A stretch of 64,000 nt of DNA from Dryas octopetala (taxonomy: Eukaryota; Streptophyta; Magnoliopsida; Rosales; Rosaceae), in the NCBI GenBank assembly GCA_963921425.1, contig OY992835.1, positions 15,872,001 to 15,936,000 on the forward strand. Direction: 5' to 3'. Position 1 is the stretch's first letter; each line of letters starts with the position of its first letter. Positions 33,814 through 47,800 of this stretch are shown here, piece by piece. The notes under the pieces were generated by a model. It was not told where the DNA came from. It ran no database searches and worked only from the letters and a program-made list of their open reading frames with translations. The position numbers and the translations under genes are program-made.

Positions 33814-36800
33814 CTATCTTCCCTGAACAAGGCCACTGAATACCTGGCTGTTCCCTGCAAGGGTAGCTTCCCACTCCACAGAGGATAGAAGGATCTGTGA
33901 CAGGGAGATCACGACTTGTTTCATGTCAGGCCGTAAGATAGGATCTTCATCTACACATTGCTTCGCCATCATGGCCACCTATGTAATGAGATACACCAAG
34001 GAAGAAATGAACAGGTTATTGATAAAACATTGAAATTCGACTTCAAAATCAACTAAAAAGTTTTTTTTTTTTTTTTTTCACTTTGATGGTATAATTTCTA
34101 GAAGGGTCATAATTCTAAGGGCTATTTAAGCCCTTTCTTGCCCTGGTCCAGGTAGGTACTCAGTATTAGGACATGTACTTTCCATATCTAAACCGATAGG
34201 TTAATTGTAGTATAGTTTAGTTTCAACTTAATTTTCGTAGGTTATGATTCCTGTTTGCACAGTCCTTTGAAAGAATAAGCACAGCCTTCTCACTCAAATT
34301 GACATATAACTGTAATTTGTATGTTAATTGTCATCAGAAAATTCTATGGTTTATCTCTCGAGCACTTTCTTGTAGCAGACAGGTTCTGTCAGTGAAAGCA
34401 GGCAAATAAATCCACCAATGTTAATTCTTAAAAGGTGAATATAGTTTACCTTGAATAGACAATCATGGGGATACAAGTCCATCATATTTGGATCGATGTA
34501 ATCTTTCAAGCTTGACATACTCATGGAGTCAGGTGCGCTCTTAAGTGCTGCTTGCATCTGCAATGCAGACAAAAATTAGGCATGATCATAAAAGTAGAGC
34601 ATCTAACAAGCATGCTTGCAGAAGAAACATTCGCATAAAGAGTGACAACAGAAATGCAGGAAACCAAAAAAAAAAAAAAAAACCATGATTCACATGTTTA
34701 TTTTTCAAAAATATGCAAAGGCAAGTACAGAATGGAGATGAAGAGGAATAGCTAAAATTTATCTTTTACTTTCTCATTCGATTTAATGTTGTGCAAGTCA
34801 AATCCATTGTTTTAAGTTTGAATTTTGTCATTTTGAAGTAGAGATTGCTCTGATTTTTCAGAGATATGAGAGTATGATGGTTTGAAATCTATGACTTTGG
34901 AAACTTTTGCAAGCACCCATGCCTCTCAATGACTCCACAATGCTAAAAATTAGAAAGTAAACAAATTAATGTCATTCTGTGCAATGGCTAAGATCTCTAA
35001 ATAAACAAAAACTGACTTATCATTCTTTTTATGCTTCTTGCTTACTTCAGACTTCAGAGTACCTTTAATATTCAAATACCTAACAGCTGCCTCATGATTT
35101 ATAGTTTCATTTACATTTATTGACAACTATTGGTTTCATCTCTAAGAGAAGTTCTAATTTTTTTTTTAATGCATGTGAAGGTTTCCGACCAAAAAAAAAT
35201 GCATGTGATTTTTCTGTACTCCCATTCTAGACTTCCTCCAGTTGAAGGTGCCTCTTTGGATAGTTATATACATTCTTCTTCAACCATTTTCCAAGTTTTT
35301 GAGATTGGTCTTTGAAATTATGATGGCATGCCAGATTGGGATCATTTGACAGCAGTGTATTACTGAAAAATACAAAATAAAATAAAATTCATCCTACTTT
35401 TCCAATGAAAATCATGTCCTTCACACAAATAGAATTGGATCCAAAACTAGGCATTAAAACATTAGTCTTGCTCAAGTCAGTGAATTAGAGTCTCTTAATC
35501 TTCTCGAAATTCCACCTTTAGCACAAAGAGCAGGCCAAATTATATAAATTTGAGTTAAAAACTACTGTAAAGAAATGTTATGTGCCAAAGATCACCAGAT
35601 TGTTGTTATAGATATAGAAAATAAAACTATGTCTCCTCAGCGGAACTTACAATGGATACCAGTGAGCGTCTTTCGGGATTTTTTGTAACTGTGCCTTCAG
35701 TTCGTATAACAGCCTCCCTTCCTGATATAATCTCAAAAAGAACAACTCCAAAAGCATAAATATCACTTTTTGTAGAAGCACGGCCATCACTCAAGTATCT
35801 ACAATGAAACAAGAGGGAAGCAATTAAAACTCTGTGAACTTGTTAAGGACATAGTAGTCAACTGTAAGTAGGGTTACTTACTCTGGAGCCAGATAACCAT
35901 ATGTACCAACAACTTTGGTTACTGTAGCTTCTCCCTCGCCTGTTTTACCAACAAGTTTTGCCAACCCAAAATCTGAAATCTAAAATACAAATAAGAAGTT
36001 TAATAAGTGACATGCACCAAATGTATGCATACACAACACAAATGAAATCAGTATATGATATCCGAACCTTTGCCCTGAAGGTACCATCAAGCAAGATGTT
36101 GCTTGTCTTGATATCCCGGTGGACGTAATGAGTTTTAGTGTGCTCATGGATGTATTCGAGACCTCTAGCAGTATCAAGAGCAATCTGAACCCTCATGATC
36201 CAGGAAAGTGATGTATGACCTATAAGCCAGTTAATCATTCGCGGAGATTAATAACATATGCATGGCTCAAAAATATAAGGTAACATGAAGCATATTTTAA
36301 GGCCCAGAGTCCATGACTCACAATGGACGTTTAAAGATACAAAGTTCAATTGACAGAAAGGATATGTCACGGCCAGGAACTTGATTGAGAGAATGTTGTG
36401 CAAATATTGCACTATCTAGAAATCAATTTTGGTTAAATGGCTAAGGTGGAAACCAGCCAGACCAGGCCTATCAGGCTAGCACAAGGCTCAACAACTTCTA
36501 GTGATCTTGGATCTAACCCTGCCAGGAATTTGGATTCTATCTGGAGCGGTTTAGAACAAAGGACAGTTTCTAATAGGCTTTAACATGAAGCATATTATGG
36601 GCCAAAGAGAGACATATTCTTAGCATTAGCATGTAACTTACCCTTGTTCTGAGGATCATGCAAATGGCTTTTAAGTGAACCTTTTTGGGCGTATTCATAT
36701 GTAAGGAAGAGCTCATCAGCACTTGTTGCATAACCAATCAATTCTACCTTGACAAAATTAAACCAAAGTAGGAGTCAGAGTTCTGAGACAATGAAAGATG

Positions 36801-39800
36801 AAAGCAACAAGCTCCAGAACTACAATGAGAATTACCAGATTTGTATGATGGACCTTGCAAAGAACTTTTATTTCTGCAAGAAATTCTTTACTTTTTGTAG
36901 TAGTCATTCTTTTAATTGCAACTTCCTACAGAGAATTCAAATCCACAACAAATGTATGACAAGGACTCTAGATGGTAAAAGAAATGTAAATAATGGGAAT
37001 CAAAGTAGAGAGCTGCAAACCTGCTCGTGAAGGAGGCCATAATACACAGAACCATATGTTCCATGCCCCAGAAGACGTGAATCAGAGAACCCATCTGTTG
37101 AGGAAAAAATTTCTTCATATGTGAAGACAACAGGCTTCTCCATGTCAAGTACATGACTGCTAATAGCTGCAACAAGGAGAGGACCAGTCAGACATTCCAA
37201 GATTCAGATGGAAGACCACATTTTGTTACATGAAGATTGGATACAGAAGCAGATTACACACACTCACACACTCCCTAACCCACTGAATCAGAGTAAAAGA
37301 TAATAAAGAGCATCTGCAAGCATTTAGAAGTTCTGAATATGGGGACAAAAACCCAAGATTATGATATAAACTTCTATTGCATGGAGATCCATTCAAAAAA
37401 ATTGTTAAAAAAGCTCCAATTTATATGTTCTAAGTTATCCCCTGCCTTCTAGGTTATTTTTTTCCCCTTCTACAAAGAATACACATCAGATATGTAGAAA
37501 GATACGGCTTCATATTGAAATTTGAGGGAAAAAAATTACAATTTGAGTCAGATAGATATCATAAAATAGTTCAGACAGTAAAACCTTTGGGAATGGTTGT
37601 CTGCTGGCTGCTAGAATCCCCATTGGTTTGCTTCCAATCTGCAGACGTGCAACAGATGTACCTTCCTGAACCACAACAGAAACTTGGCTTGCGAAGAATA
37701 TGAAACCTAATCTGGCCATCAGGATCTTTTGAATGACCTCTTCGTGCTTCACTAAAGCAGCTTGATGACCTCAGGCAAACATACAATAGTATGCCTAATA
37801 CTATCACAACAAGAATGATCCCTAAACTCCCTACGATCCATAAATATGGCACATGCGCCTTATGGTTCAATTGAGTTGCTGCAAACAAATAGCAAACAAG
37901 ATATTATAACTCTTAAAAAGATGTAGTAGTGTGGCACTATGCTGCTCTTGAGTGGGGAATCCTGCGAAAATTAGAAAGGCAGGGGGGGAAAATAAAATAA
38001 GAATCAAAAATAGGAAGGGATGCTGGAAAACCAGTAAATTTCAAAACATTATCTACTTTGTTTCATTCTCAACAAACTAACAATTCTGTCTCGAAATAAA
38101 AACTGCAATAACTTTTGTCATCAATGCTGCCGTTTAGCTATTGTGAATTGAAATGATTAGATGCATCAAAATCAAAACAGAAAATGCATTCTGTAAGCTT
38201 ACTCACATGGCTTTCTCAATAGTAATTGAAACATCAAAAGTAACTGCAAGCATAATAACTCATGGAGAATCTTAATTTTTTTCTAATCATCTTGTGATTT
38301 GAGCAACTTTCATTTGATTCAAATAAATGCAACGTAAACTTGGATCAAGGTCTCTTAATGAAAGTTGCTTCATCATGTATGAACCTTAGCAGTTTTGCTT
38401 CTTTAAAGTTTCCAGATTTTCCTCTGCATTAAGCTCAACAAAACTAGATAATAAGACAATTACTTATCAAAGCAACTACTTTTCAACTTTTAATTTTGTA
38501 TGTATTATATCAAGAAAACTAGAAGTTCACTGTTTCCAACAAAGTTAATATAATTTCTCTTAATATATCAAACTATACCTGGAAAACTGTCAATGGATGG
38601 AGCAGGAACAGGAGCGGGAGGAATATTCTCCAAAGGATAAGGCTCACCAGGAACTAGAACAAAATAAAATAAAATTAATAAGTAAAAAATAATAACATGA
38701 TGAAATGATTTGTACTCAGCCAAATTGCTAGTGAGCACTCTCCATTCGACCAACAGAACAATGAATTTTAACTTTTCATAACAAAACACAAATTTTCACA
38801 AAATTGTATAATTGAAGATAAGTAACATTAGCATCAAATTTGGTTAAAGGTTTTCCATTCTGGCACAATCATGATGAATTGATGATTGCTCCACTCAAAC
38901 ATGGCATGACATCTGATTGGAAATTCAGAATAATTGATAGACATGCACTATGCCTCCACATTATGCAATGAACATTTCACTCGTCCATCCATTTCTATCA
39001 GATTGTCTCCATACTTCACTGTTTAAGTTTAAATGAATTGAATTTGCCAACTTTGGACTAATCTAATCTGTGAAATGAGTAGCATTCCATTACATGTTTC
39101 CCAACAATTACTTCCCACAAATACGGAAATACCTCACCACATTCTAACCCAAAATTCAACTACTCAACTAAACCAAACCCACAAAGCAATATCATAACCA
39201 AACCCACAAAGCAATATTATAACCAAACCTTATGAATCAAAAAGAGCAAAAAAATAGAGACTGACCTGAATTCAAAGGTATGTAATACAGAGCACCAACA
39301 GTCACATTATCAGGATCAGCAATCCCATTCACTTTCTCAATGCTATCCATACTAACCCCAAACCGGCTAGCCAAAGACTCAATGCTATCCCCATCCCTCA
39401 TCACATAACTCATCAAATAGTTCCACAGCCCACTTGAACACCCACAGAGCAGCCTCAACGACACAACACCACCGATTCTCGCCCTTCTCGTCGTGTTGGG
39501 AAAGAAAGTCAGCCCACCGTAGGCCTCCATAACCATGTCATACACATACCCTTCACTGGATTTCTCAGTAAACGTTGTGTTGGTCAAGTACTTCTTGATC
39601 CCCTCAGCACACGAGCAGTTCTTCTTAACAAACACATAGCCCCGGCCGTCCCCGCCTTCTACGGTCACGTCTTGGGGCAATACGTCGAACATGCTCTGAA
39701 TCACCGCGAGGGTCTCGTTGGCTTCGGGCTTATAGGCCAAAAAGGAAGTGCACAAGCGACTAGTGTCCGTACAGTTCATGGGTATTGGGCCGGAAGCTGT

Positions 39801-39866
39801 GGAGGAGCTGATTTGGAGGAAGAGAAGGTATAACAGGATGGTTACAGGCCTCCATTCAAGCTTCAT
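33814..39866 (-). CDS. LYK3: LysM domain receptor-like kinase 3
   Basis: Eleven exons: 39266-39866, 38579-38653, 37585-37878, 37021-37166, 36836-36925, 36642-36747, 36068-36219, 35882-35979, 35651-35798, 34450-34557, 33814-33978, encoding 660 residues. The order is signal peptide (about 1-25), ectodomain with CxC pairs ([15 protein letters not shown]) separating LysM-type units (the last ends [13 protein letters not shown]), a Pro-rich linker from exon 2, a transmembrane helix ([21 protein letters not shown], about 236-257) and a kinase. Kinase hallmarks are intact: [11 protein letters not shown] (about 357-367), VAIK (Lys about 377), HRDIKTSN (Asp about 473), DFG and YLAPE. It should therefore be an active RD kinase, unlike pseudokinase LYKs. 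The kinase text ([35 protein letters not shown]) matches Arabidopsis LYK3 (At1g51940) rather than CERK1. The family perceives chitin-type glycans at the plasma membrane; LYK3 modulates immunity. The ATG at 39866 is the only one in frame upstream of the signal peptide. Confidence 0.93.
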
Positions 39867-41624
39867 GGTCAAGAAATTGGTCACCCAGAAACAAAAAATG
39901 CAAGACTTGTGAAGTGGGTGATTCTAGTTGAGCTCAAACTTTTAGTGTGGATCACAAAAATGAAAAAAATGGTGGCTTGGTGGAGTGAGATCAAGATTTG
40001 ACAAATTGGGTTGAGCTTAGCAGAATGATTGAAGGAAATTGATGAAGCAAGTCAGCTAAATTCCTTTGATGGGTTGACAAGAAAATAGTAGATAGGTGGA
40101 CTGAGATCAAGAACTCACAAACTGCTTGCTCTGAGTTCTAACTATTTCTGAAAATAGTAAGTTGGTGATACCAAGTTTAGCTAAAATCTAATGGTTCTAA
40201 TTGTGATTGTTACCATAAATATATGTGTTGATTGGTAGATTGGAGGAGAGAAAGATCAAGAATTTCAAGGTTTTGGAGAAAATGGGGATTGTGAAAAATT
40301 TAGCAGAAGCAGAATGAGTTTGGAGGTGGAGGTCAGGGGGGTTTGAATGACAGCAGCAGATGAAAGGAATGAGGGGATTGTAAACAGAGCATTTGTGTAG
40401 TCTTTTGTGTGTGTTGTTAACTCACTGAACTGACTCACTTTTTGTTAAATTTGCTTGCAGCACAAATTACAGTGAAAAAAAATAAAAAAGAAAGTGACCT
40501 CCAAGGCTCCAAAGAGGTACGCATGGTTTTGCAGAGAGCCACCCACCTGGGGGATAATTGGGGACCCCTTTTTCTTTTGACTAAACTGCCCCTTCTATGA
40601 CTTTGATTAATAAAAAAGGATACAATAAGCTAAATACTTCATGACACTTTGATGTGTTATGGACCTTATGGTATTATGAAGAGTTACAAATTTTAAATTA
40701 AAGTGAATTTAACATTTTATCCTTTAATCAATAAAATTGAATGATTAATGCATTTCAAATTTTGAAAAAATCTTTCTAGAAAAACAAGAAAACAAATTTG
40801 GGTGTCAAATCAATCTAAAATATAATATATATCCTTTAACCATTATAAACTACAAATTTAGTTGAGAGCATAAAAATGGTAGTGCATATTTATTAGATAG
40901 GCATTTTTGTGGACAAAAGTAAGTGAGATAGACTTTTTAATTTCTAGCTGAGATAGATTGAAAATGAAAGAAATGGAGCTTGTTTCTTTTGAGAATTTTT
41001 TTGTAATAAATACATTTGAGTAGACACATTATTTTGCATAAGGGATTTATTTAGAGATATGTAATGAAGATTGGTGAGCATATTTTGAGAAGGAATATCA
41101 ATGATGAAAATGGGTATATAATTAGTGATGCAGACAAAAATTTAAAAATAATAATAAACAGTATTTTTGTTCTTAATTTCAGAAAGATTTCTATTTTCCG
41201 CAATATTTACAAAAGAATAGGAAAAGTTATTTCCAAAGAAATAAGGGCAAAATGGGAAATAGAATTTCACGGGAATGGTAATGAAGGCTGGTTTTGGGAA
41301 AAGGATGGCACAAGTTGCGAAGAGCTGGCAAAGGGCACGACAGTTGGTTGGGTCCCACGAAATGGCGCCAATGCCTCAAAAACTCGCCGATGAATTAGTC
41401 TCGTTTCTGGCGACTCCCAAATCATACGGTGAAAGTTCGTTGACTCTTGGCTGTTGACCCCGGAGTAACCGACAGTGACACATGCTTTTGGTTTGGTTGC
41501 GTACACCAACATATTCATAATTAAACTATTACTGAAATTAGGGCCGATTATTGGGGCATCTTATATTCTCTTCACTAAATTCATGGGCCTATTGTTGGGG
41601 AGCTCAAAATTATGTTACCGTGTT
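39867..41624. other. LYK3 upstream region
   Basis: About 550 bp of probable 5' UTR and core promoter (to about 40430), then AT-rich sequence. At about 41260-41480 a GC-richer patch has two W-box cores, GTTGACTC (about 41439) and GTTGACCC (about 41454). No gene is supported; the small frames at 41064-41393 and on the other strand have no recognisable product. Confidence 0.4.
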
Positions 41625-41632
41625 TTATTGAT

Positions 41633-42026
41633 CGAGGAATCCTATCAATTTTCTTCACTTATTTTTAATAGTTTTCTTCACCTATTTTTTTTTTAAGTGT
41701 ATTTTTATGATTAAAATTGTTTATTTTTTAAATAATTATTTAAAGATTATTTTTATAAAAATTTAGTAATTAAAAATTATTTAATTATGTAATCGTTATC
41801 AAATAAATCAACAGTGAATCAAAATTGTTACCAAAATTATCTGTTTATTTAATTACAGTTATATAATCAAACGATTTTCGATTTAATTAATTTTTTGTAC
41901 AAATAATCTTCATAGTTATATCTAAAATATGAACGGTTCTGATCATAAATTTACATTGCGAAATGAGAATAATAAAAGAAAAAATGGATAGAGAAGGTAG
42001 ATTGGAGAAGATTGATAGCATTTTCC
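41633..42026. mobile_element. Foldback MITE, second copy of the 22491 family
   Basis: The left end AGGAATCCTATCAATTTTC pairs with the right end GAAGATTGATAGCATTTTCC. The interior keeps family landmarks shared with 22491-22826: ATGTAATCGTTATCAAATA, ACGATTTTCGATTT, AATCTTCATAGTTATATCTAAAAT, GAACGGTTCTGATCATAAAT. An exact 8-bp duplication, TTATTGAT, flanks it (41625-41632 and 42027-42034). The left arm is more decayed than the right. Confidence 0.7.
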
Positions 42027-42034
42027 TTATTGAT

Positions 42035-44444
42035 TATAATTGGGTTCATTAAACGAGATTTAAATTATTAATATATACATCGACACATTATTTAATTATG
42101 ATCCATATTTTGATATTTGACATCATCATACAACTCAAATAAATCATATAAACTCATAAGTCATAAACTCATATCCATATTGGACATGGGTGGAGACACG
42201 TGAGGACATGTGCCCCAGTTCAATTTTTGTTAGAAACAATGTTGTGTGCTGATAGCCTGATATTGAGTTATATTACTTGAATACCATTAATAAATCAACA
42301 TTTTTCATTAGTTTTCCCAACTCTCAACCGGTTTTCGTATTTTAAAAGACTCTTTATAGTGTTCGTTATGTTATCTTTCAAGTTTCAAATGCATTTAATG
42401 CCCTCATTGATATATTTTTGTGGCTCCACTAGTGCTAGTGGTAACTACATTGTTGACTTACTTCGTAATAGTTTTAGTTTTTAACATTCAATGGTTGTCT
42501 ATCACAATATTAGAACTATGATTCCAAAAGTTAGTAGGTTGAAACCTTCAATTTTCATTTCTTATTTATCATTTATCAAGTTAACCAATAAGATGAAATT
42601 GCTCCTATATTGCCCACAGTTATTACCTCTTCATGCGCATGATAGAGTTGCACATGAGAAAGGGTATAGATTACATATGAGAAATGTTAAGTTTTTTAGA
42701 TTCAAGATTGCCTATGATCTTGGACGAAAAAAAAAATAAAGATCACCTATGGTCTCCAATTTAAAGATTGCCTATGGTCTCCAATTTTCATACTTTAAAT
42801 GAAGACCATAACTCAACTCAACTCCATTCTCCATATATAAATGTGTACTTTAAGCTCCACTTTCACAATTCTCTTTGCTTCATGAAAAGCCAAATATTAT
42901 TATCCACCAATAATCCATTGTGCATTCATGTTTATTAATTAACCGAAAGAAAAAAAAAATCGTAACATTTGTGAAAAATCAACTTCATGTGCATGACTAG
43001 TTATTGTATTATAAAATGATGAAGTAATCCTCAAGTTAGGGAGAGGATGAAAATGAAAATAAAGGGAAAGCATCTCTCCTTTATTATTCCATTATTTTCT
43101 TCTGTTTCGTGACTGACTGTTCTTGACGATTGGCTAGGAATCTCTGTATCTGGTCACTACAGTAGAACCGGATGTAGCAAATTGATATTTAATACTTGTA
43201 TTTGCATGGCGATTAATTGAGTGGGGCATAAATCGGGGACGTGGGGTTTTGACTGGGTAGGTCCTCACGTGGATAGGAGACAACTGTAATATAATTTTTA
43301 TGATTATCCAATGGGACACACACACTAGTGACACTACAGAGAGAGATCTTAACCTGGAGCAAACGCCAAAATATACTAACCAAACCCCCAAAAGTAGAAC
43401 AATAATTATTACCTACTCGAACTACAACTCTGATACTCACTTTATTTTTTATGTCCTTTTGATTTTCTACTACTTTTTTTTTTTTTTCGATAGAACACTT
43501 TTACCCTTTAGTTTTCTTGCAAAATAGCGTCTTGAGATGAGTATGTTTTGGATTGGTTTGATTTTTACTTAAAACGGCAAACCAAATCAATTTCATTGGA
43601 TTGGATTTTTTTTTTTTTTAAATCAAATCTACCAAATTATATATTAAATCGAACCAAATCAATTCATTTATCCTTAATTTGATTTGGTCGGTTTGAACGA
43701 TTTGAGGAGAAAGAACAAATAAACAAAAAAAAAAAATTAAGAGATGAAAAAATGAAAGGAAAATTGAAGAAATTAAATAAGAAAATGGAGAAAAGTTGTG
43801 AAGAGAGAAAGGAGATGAGGCATTGACTAGAGGAAAGTTGAGATTGAGAGAGGAAAATCGATAATAGAAGTGAGAGAAGTAGCAATGAATATTGATAATT
43901 ATTAAAAAGGTCATACTTGGTTTGGTTCAATTTAAGTGATTTAGGCAGTTTACAAATAATTCAAATCACTTATCCAACCGCAAATAGCGATTTGGTTTGA
44001 TTTAAAATCGATACACTTTTTATGTGTAAAAACTAAACCAAACCACTCCGAGCAGTTTGGTTTGGTCAGTTTATGCCCACCCTAACAGGTATATCCTCCA
44101 TTTTAGTTGTAAATGTTATGCATTGTGGAAATGATTTCCATGAATTTTGCATAATGGTTTTGTTGGGGTTCATATTGAATGAGATTCTAACACAATTATC
44201 AATATTGTTGCTCATAAAGTTCATATATGCAAATTTTTTCATTCCTTATTGAGGACATGATTTACCTTTTTGTAATGAGTTTAAATATATTTATGATAGG
44301 CTCATTTCAATACCAAATTTACTTTCAAAAATAGTTCAAAGTTTCAATATTATATATAAACGAGACAAGAGCCCGAAATAGATAGTTGGAAATTGCAATT
44401 CCTACAAAAATAATGGAAAATTTAATGAAATGCGTGACATCCAA
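42035..44444. other. Intergenic, no gene recognised
   Basis: AT-rich. A promoter-like, GC-richer patch at about 43120-43400 contains CTCACGTGGA (G-box, about 43265) but leads into no open frame. From about 43560 to 44090 there is a run of AACCAAACC/GGTTTGGTT and AAATCAAATC words ending GTTTATGCCCACCCTAACAGG; this style occurs in decayed hAT-like elements, but the left end is unclear. Confidence 0.4.
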
Positions 44445-44453
44445 TAAAATTTA

Positions 44454-44843
44454 GGGTTTTTTTTTTTTTTTCAATTTTGGTATCTTAACTTTGAGTCTTG
44501 TCTCAATTAGGTACCTAAATTATTATTTGTTCAAATTTCATACCTAAACTTTTATTTTGTCTCAAATTAGTATACAATGTGACTTTTGTTAAAAAAATAT
44601 TAATAAAATTTAGTCATATGTGTTATACATGTCATATCTAGGGTTAATTTGGTCTATTCACAATCCTACGTTGACTTAAATGCCCCTAATTTTGATGTAT
44701 TAATTTTTTAAAAAATTACCTTATATACTACATTAGGACAAAATAAAAATTTAGGTATAAAATTAGGATAAATAATAGTTTAAGTACTTAGTTGAGACTT
44801 GAGACAAAATTTAAAAGTCAAGTATCAAAATTGAAATAGACCT
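44454..44843. mobile_element. Mutator-like foldback MITE, 390 bp
   Basis: The arms pair over more than 100 bp with mismatches: left CAATTTTGGTATC...CTTGTCTCAATTAGGTACCTAAATTATTATTTG against right CAAGTCTCAACTAAGTACTTAAACTATTATTTA when reverse-complemented. An exact 9-bp duplication, TAAAATTTA, flanks it at 44445-44453 and 44844-44852. There is no reading frame. Confidence 0.8.
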
Positions 44844-44852
44844 TAAAATTTA

Positions 44853-47800
44853 AATTAGCTTTCCTTAAATGGAAACCTAAAGGATGGGACCTGCCGCTCT
44901 GCTGGATGCATGTGGATTTGGTTAATAATCCAATTAAATACCTAATTATGTGACCTAGGCTAAGATAATGCAATGTAGCTTTCACAATGATTTTATCATA
45001 TGCCAATATGCCATCAACTCTTTGATGGTAATGAATTAAATTGAATCATTATTTTTGTACTAAGCAATCAATCATCCAGACTGGCTGGTCTGGCTTTGTC
45101 GTACAGAATATGCAAGCTGCTGCATTACCCTCTTTATATTTTAATATATAATATGAATCTCTGCCCAAGGCCCCACTCCCCTTGGATCTTGTCTTTGTTT
45201 GGGCTTTACAATTCCAAGAAGAAAAGTTAGCTCTTTTTCTTAATCACTTCTCTTAATCACCTCAACTACACACGTGTCAAAGTTTGATGGTGGGTTTAAT
45301 GGCCATTAATACCAAATGATGTGAGTATGTGACTAAGATGCTTAAACCAATTGTTCATATTGAATCCATCCCACATTCCCACCCAGTAGTTTAATTTATT
45401 GCTATCGAATAAAACACTATGATATCTATCACATCATTGATATCTCCAATTTGGGACTTGATTTTCTAACCCCGATATCTCTCACATCATTGATAATGTA
45501 TTAACTGAGCCCATCTACCATACACATCCACCATCTGCATGATCTAAGGGCTATCATGTCGCCTGCAAGTTTGCATATAGTAGCCCCAACGTTAATGAAG
45601 ACCCAAGTTGAGTAGGTTGAGGATCGTAATGTTGAGTACTTGTCCAAAGGGACAATGCATTGTAATATAAAATGTGTTTTTTTTTTTTTTCTTTTCAAAA
45701 TTTCCATTAAGGTTTATCTTTAGAAGAATCAGTCAAATAAAAATTATTATTCATATTAAAAAAAAGTATTACTTTAAAGTCCATTTTACAGTTTTTAATA
45801 ATAAATTAACTTACTTAAAAAATTGTAATGATAAATAGATTTACTTTGTACAAATAAAACTCACGTTATATTTTCTTCCGTGTTTTTTGTGCCAAGCCCT
45901 CATCGTATTTTTTTTTTTTAACTAGGCAATTGTCACTGTCAAACAATGACAATTAGTAACAATATAACACATGTGTTTTATGCAATTCAAATGGTTACTG
46001 TCACACAATGGTAATTGCCGAGCGCTATGTGAACAGTACTGAGTGCTCGGTGAAAGTGCCGAGCGCTCGGCTTATTAAAGTGGACCGGCATGTTACCGCG
46101 TTTTTTTAAGTAGGTCAGTCAATCGTGGATTTTTTCGTTTTGGACTTTAAAAAAAAAACCTATAATAAAATGACTAAATAATTATTAGTAATTGGCTGAA
46201 TAATTGTGAAAATGAACATTTTCAAATCATGTAACCTGAAATGAGCCTTGCGACCAACAGCAAAATAAATAAACACCCAAATTAAGACAAAAACCAAAAG
46301 CAAAACCACCTTAAAGAGGAAAGGGGTCTTCTCCGTGCACATTCTCCTTTTAAGTAGCAAAGCAACTACATATATTATATGTCAGCGTTTTCATTCTTCA
46401 ATGAATGACCTTACTTGAAGCTTTAGGTCTGCAAAAGATACCAAAGGGCTTCAATTGAGTGATGCTAATCATTTCATTTTTACAACTTCAATATGACATC
46501 TCCTTTTATCAAGAGGAAAAAGCAACTAGCACATCACCATATCCCAAAATTATTCACTTTGAACTAAATTTGGTGACCATATGCTTAATTGGTAGCTTAT
46601 TCATTATGTGAACTCTACTCAAGTGGCATTGAGGTGGGATGAGAAAGTTGTAGATCTTAGTTTGTATTTTTCGGCTCCTTTTCTTTTGCCGTTTATTTGC
46701 TAGGTAAAAATAAATAAAAGTCAAATCAAACCAGAATAAATTATATGGGCTTGGAAAGAAAGTGACTATTTAGCAAAGATGTATCCATATCCCCATTGTA
46801 CATCTTTAACCATTGATATTAAAAAGTAAAATTTTTCCTTTGTTTGCTTAGAATTGAAAAAATGGATGTTCATGGGCCAAAACAGTTGCCATCTCACCTT
46901 AAGCATGGGCTCTGCTTTACCAAAGCTATTTAGAACCTGAATCAAAGCCCAAACACTGGTCACAACGTTCTTAATTTTCTAGGCTACCCTTTCTGTGGTT
47001 GTAATTTTCAATGATTCATGACTTTTAACCAAAAGTTAAAACAAAGTTCTGTGGGCAGACATTTAACCAAAAGGGCATTGAAGAAGGAACAAACATAGTA
47101 TAGGAGTTTTCTTTGAAGCCTTGAAAGCTAGATTTGAGGTGGATAATTGGCAGTGGGCTAACCAACCACATAGGTTTGAACAAAGGTGACTTTTTGTTTT
47201 TGGGTGTTGAGGGCCTAAGCCCAAGAACAAAACAAGACTAGAAAGGAACAAAAGGTGATTTTTATTGGCAAAAAATTTAGAATGGGCTTTCTTCAACAAT
47301 TTCATGCATAACTATTGGGCTTTGCTTGTGCAACTGAACCCATATTATATTCCTACAAGTAGCCCAAGATACCAACCTATGATGCAAATATATCAAGGCT
47401 GTTTGTGGGCTTTATGGGGCTTCAGTATAAAGCTTTCAGAGGCCCAACATTTTAGGCTTGGTGAGTTTTCATCAAGAAGATCAAACTTGCATACCAAATA
47501 ATTAAAGACAGTTTGACAATTTTAGAGGTCATGCTTGTGCAAATGTGGCATAGCAACTTTTGGTCTGAAAAGGACGGACTGCATGCTTGGTTTAACTTTT
47601 TGATCTCAAACATGATAATTGTAACATATCTTTGTTGATTCCATGGATCCAAATGAGGATTATGATTAATTTGTGCGGCTAATTACTCAAGTCAATGGCG
47701 CATGCCAACCGTTAATCATTAGATTCATTACCTAATTAAAGAAACTAAGCATGGAAAATCATGGCACACTTGATTACTTTGGAGACTCTTGTCATGATTC

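Noticed and set aside
41064-41393. 109-codon + strand frame
   Set aside because: It crosses from AT-rich to GC-richer sequence with no recognisable product and overlaps an equally meaningless - strand frame.
43560-44090. AACCAAACC-rich tract as a bounded transposon
   Set aside because: The right end CCCACCCTAA is transposon-like, but the left end pairs poorly and no target duplication was found.
46016-46073. Palindromic GCCGAGCGCTCGGC words
   Set aside because: Could be a stem or an element end, but no partner, target duplication or transcript context was found.
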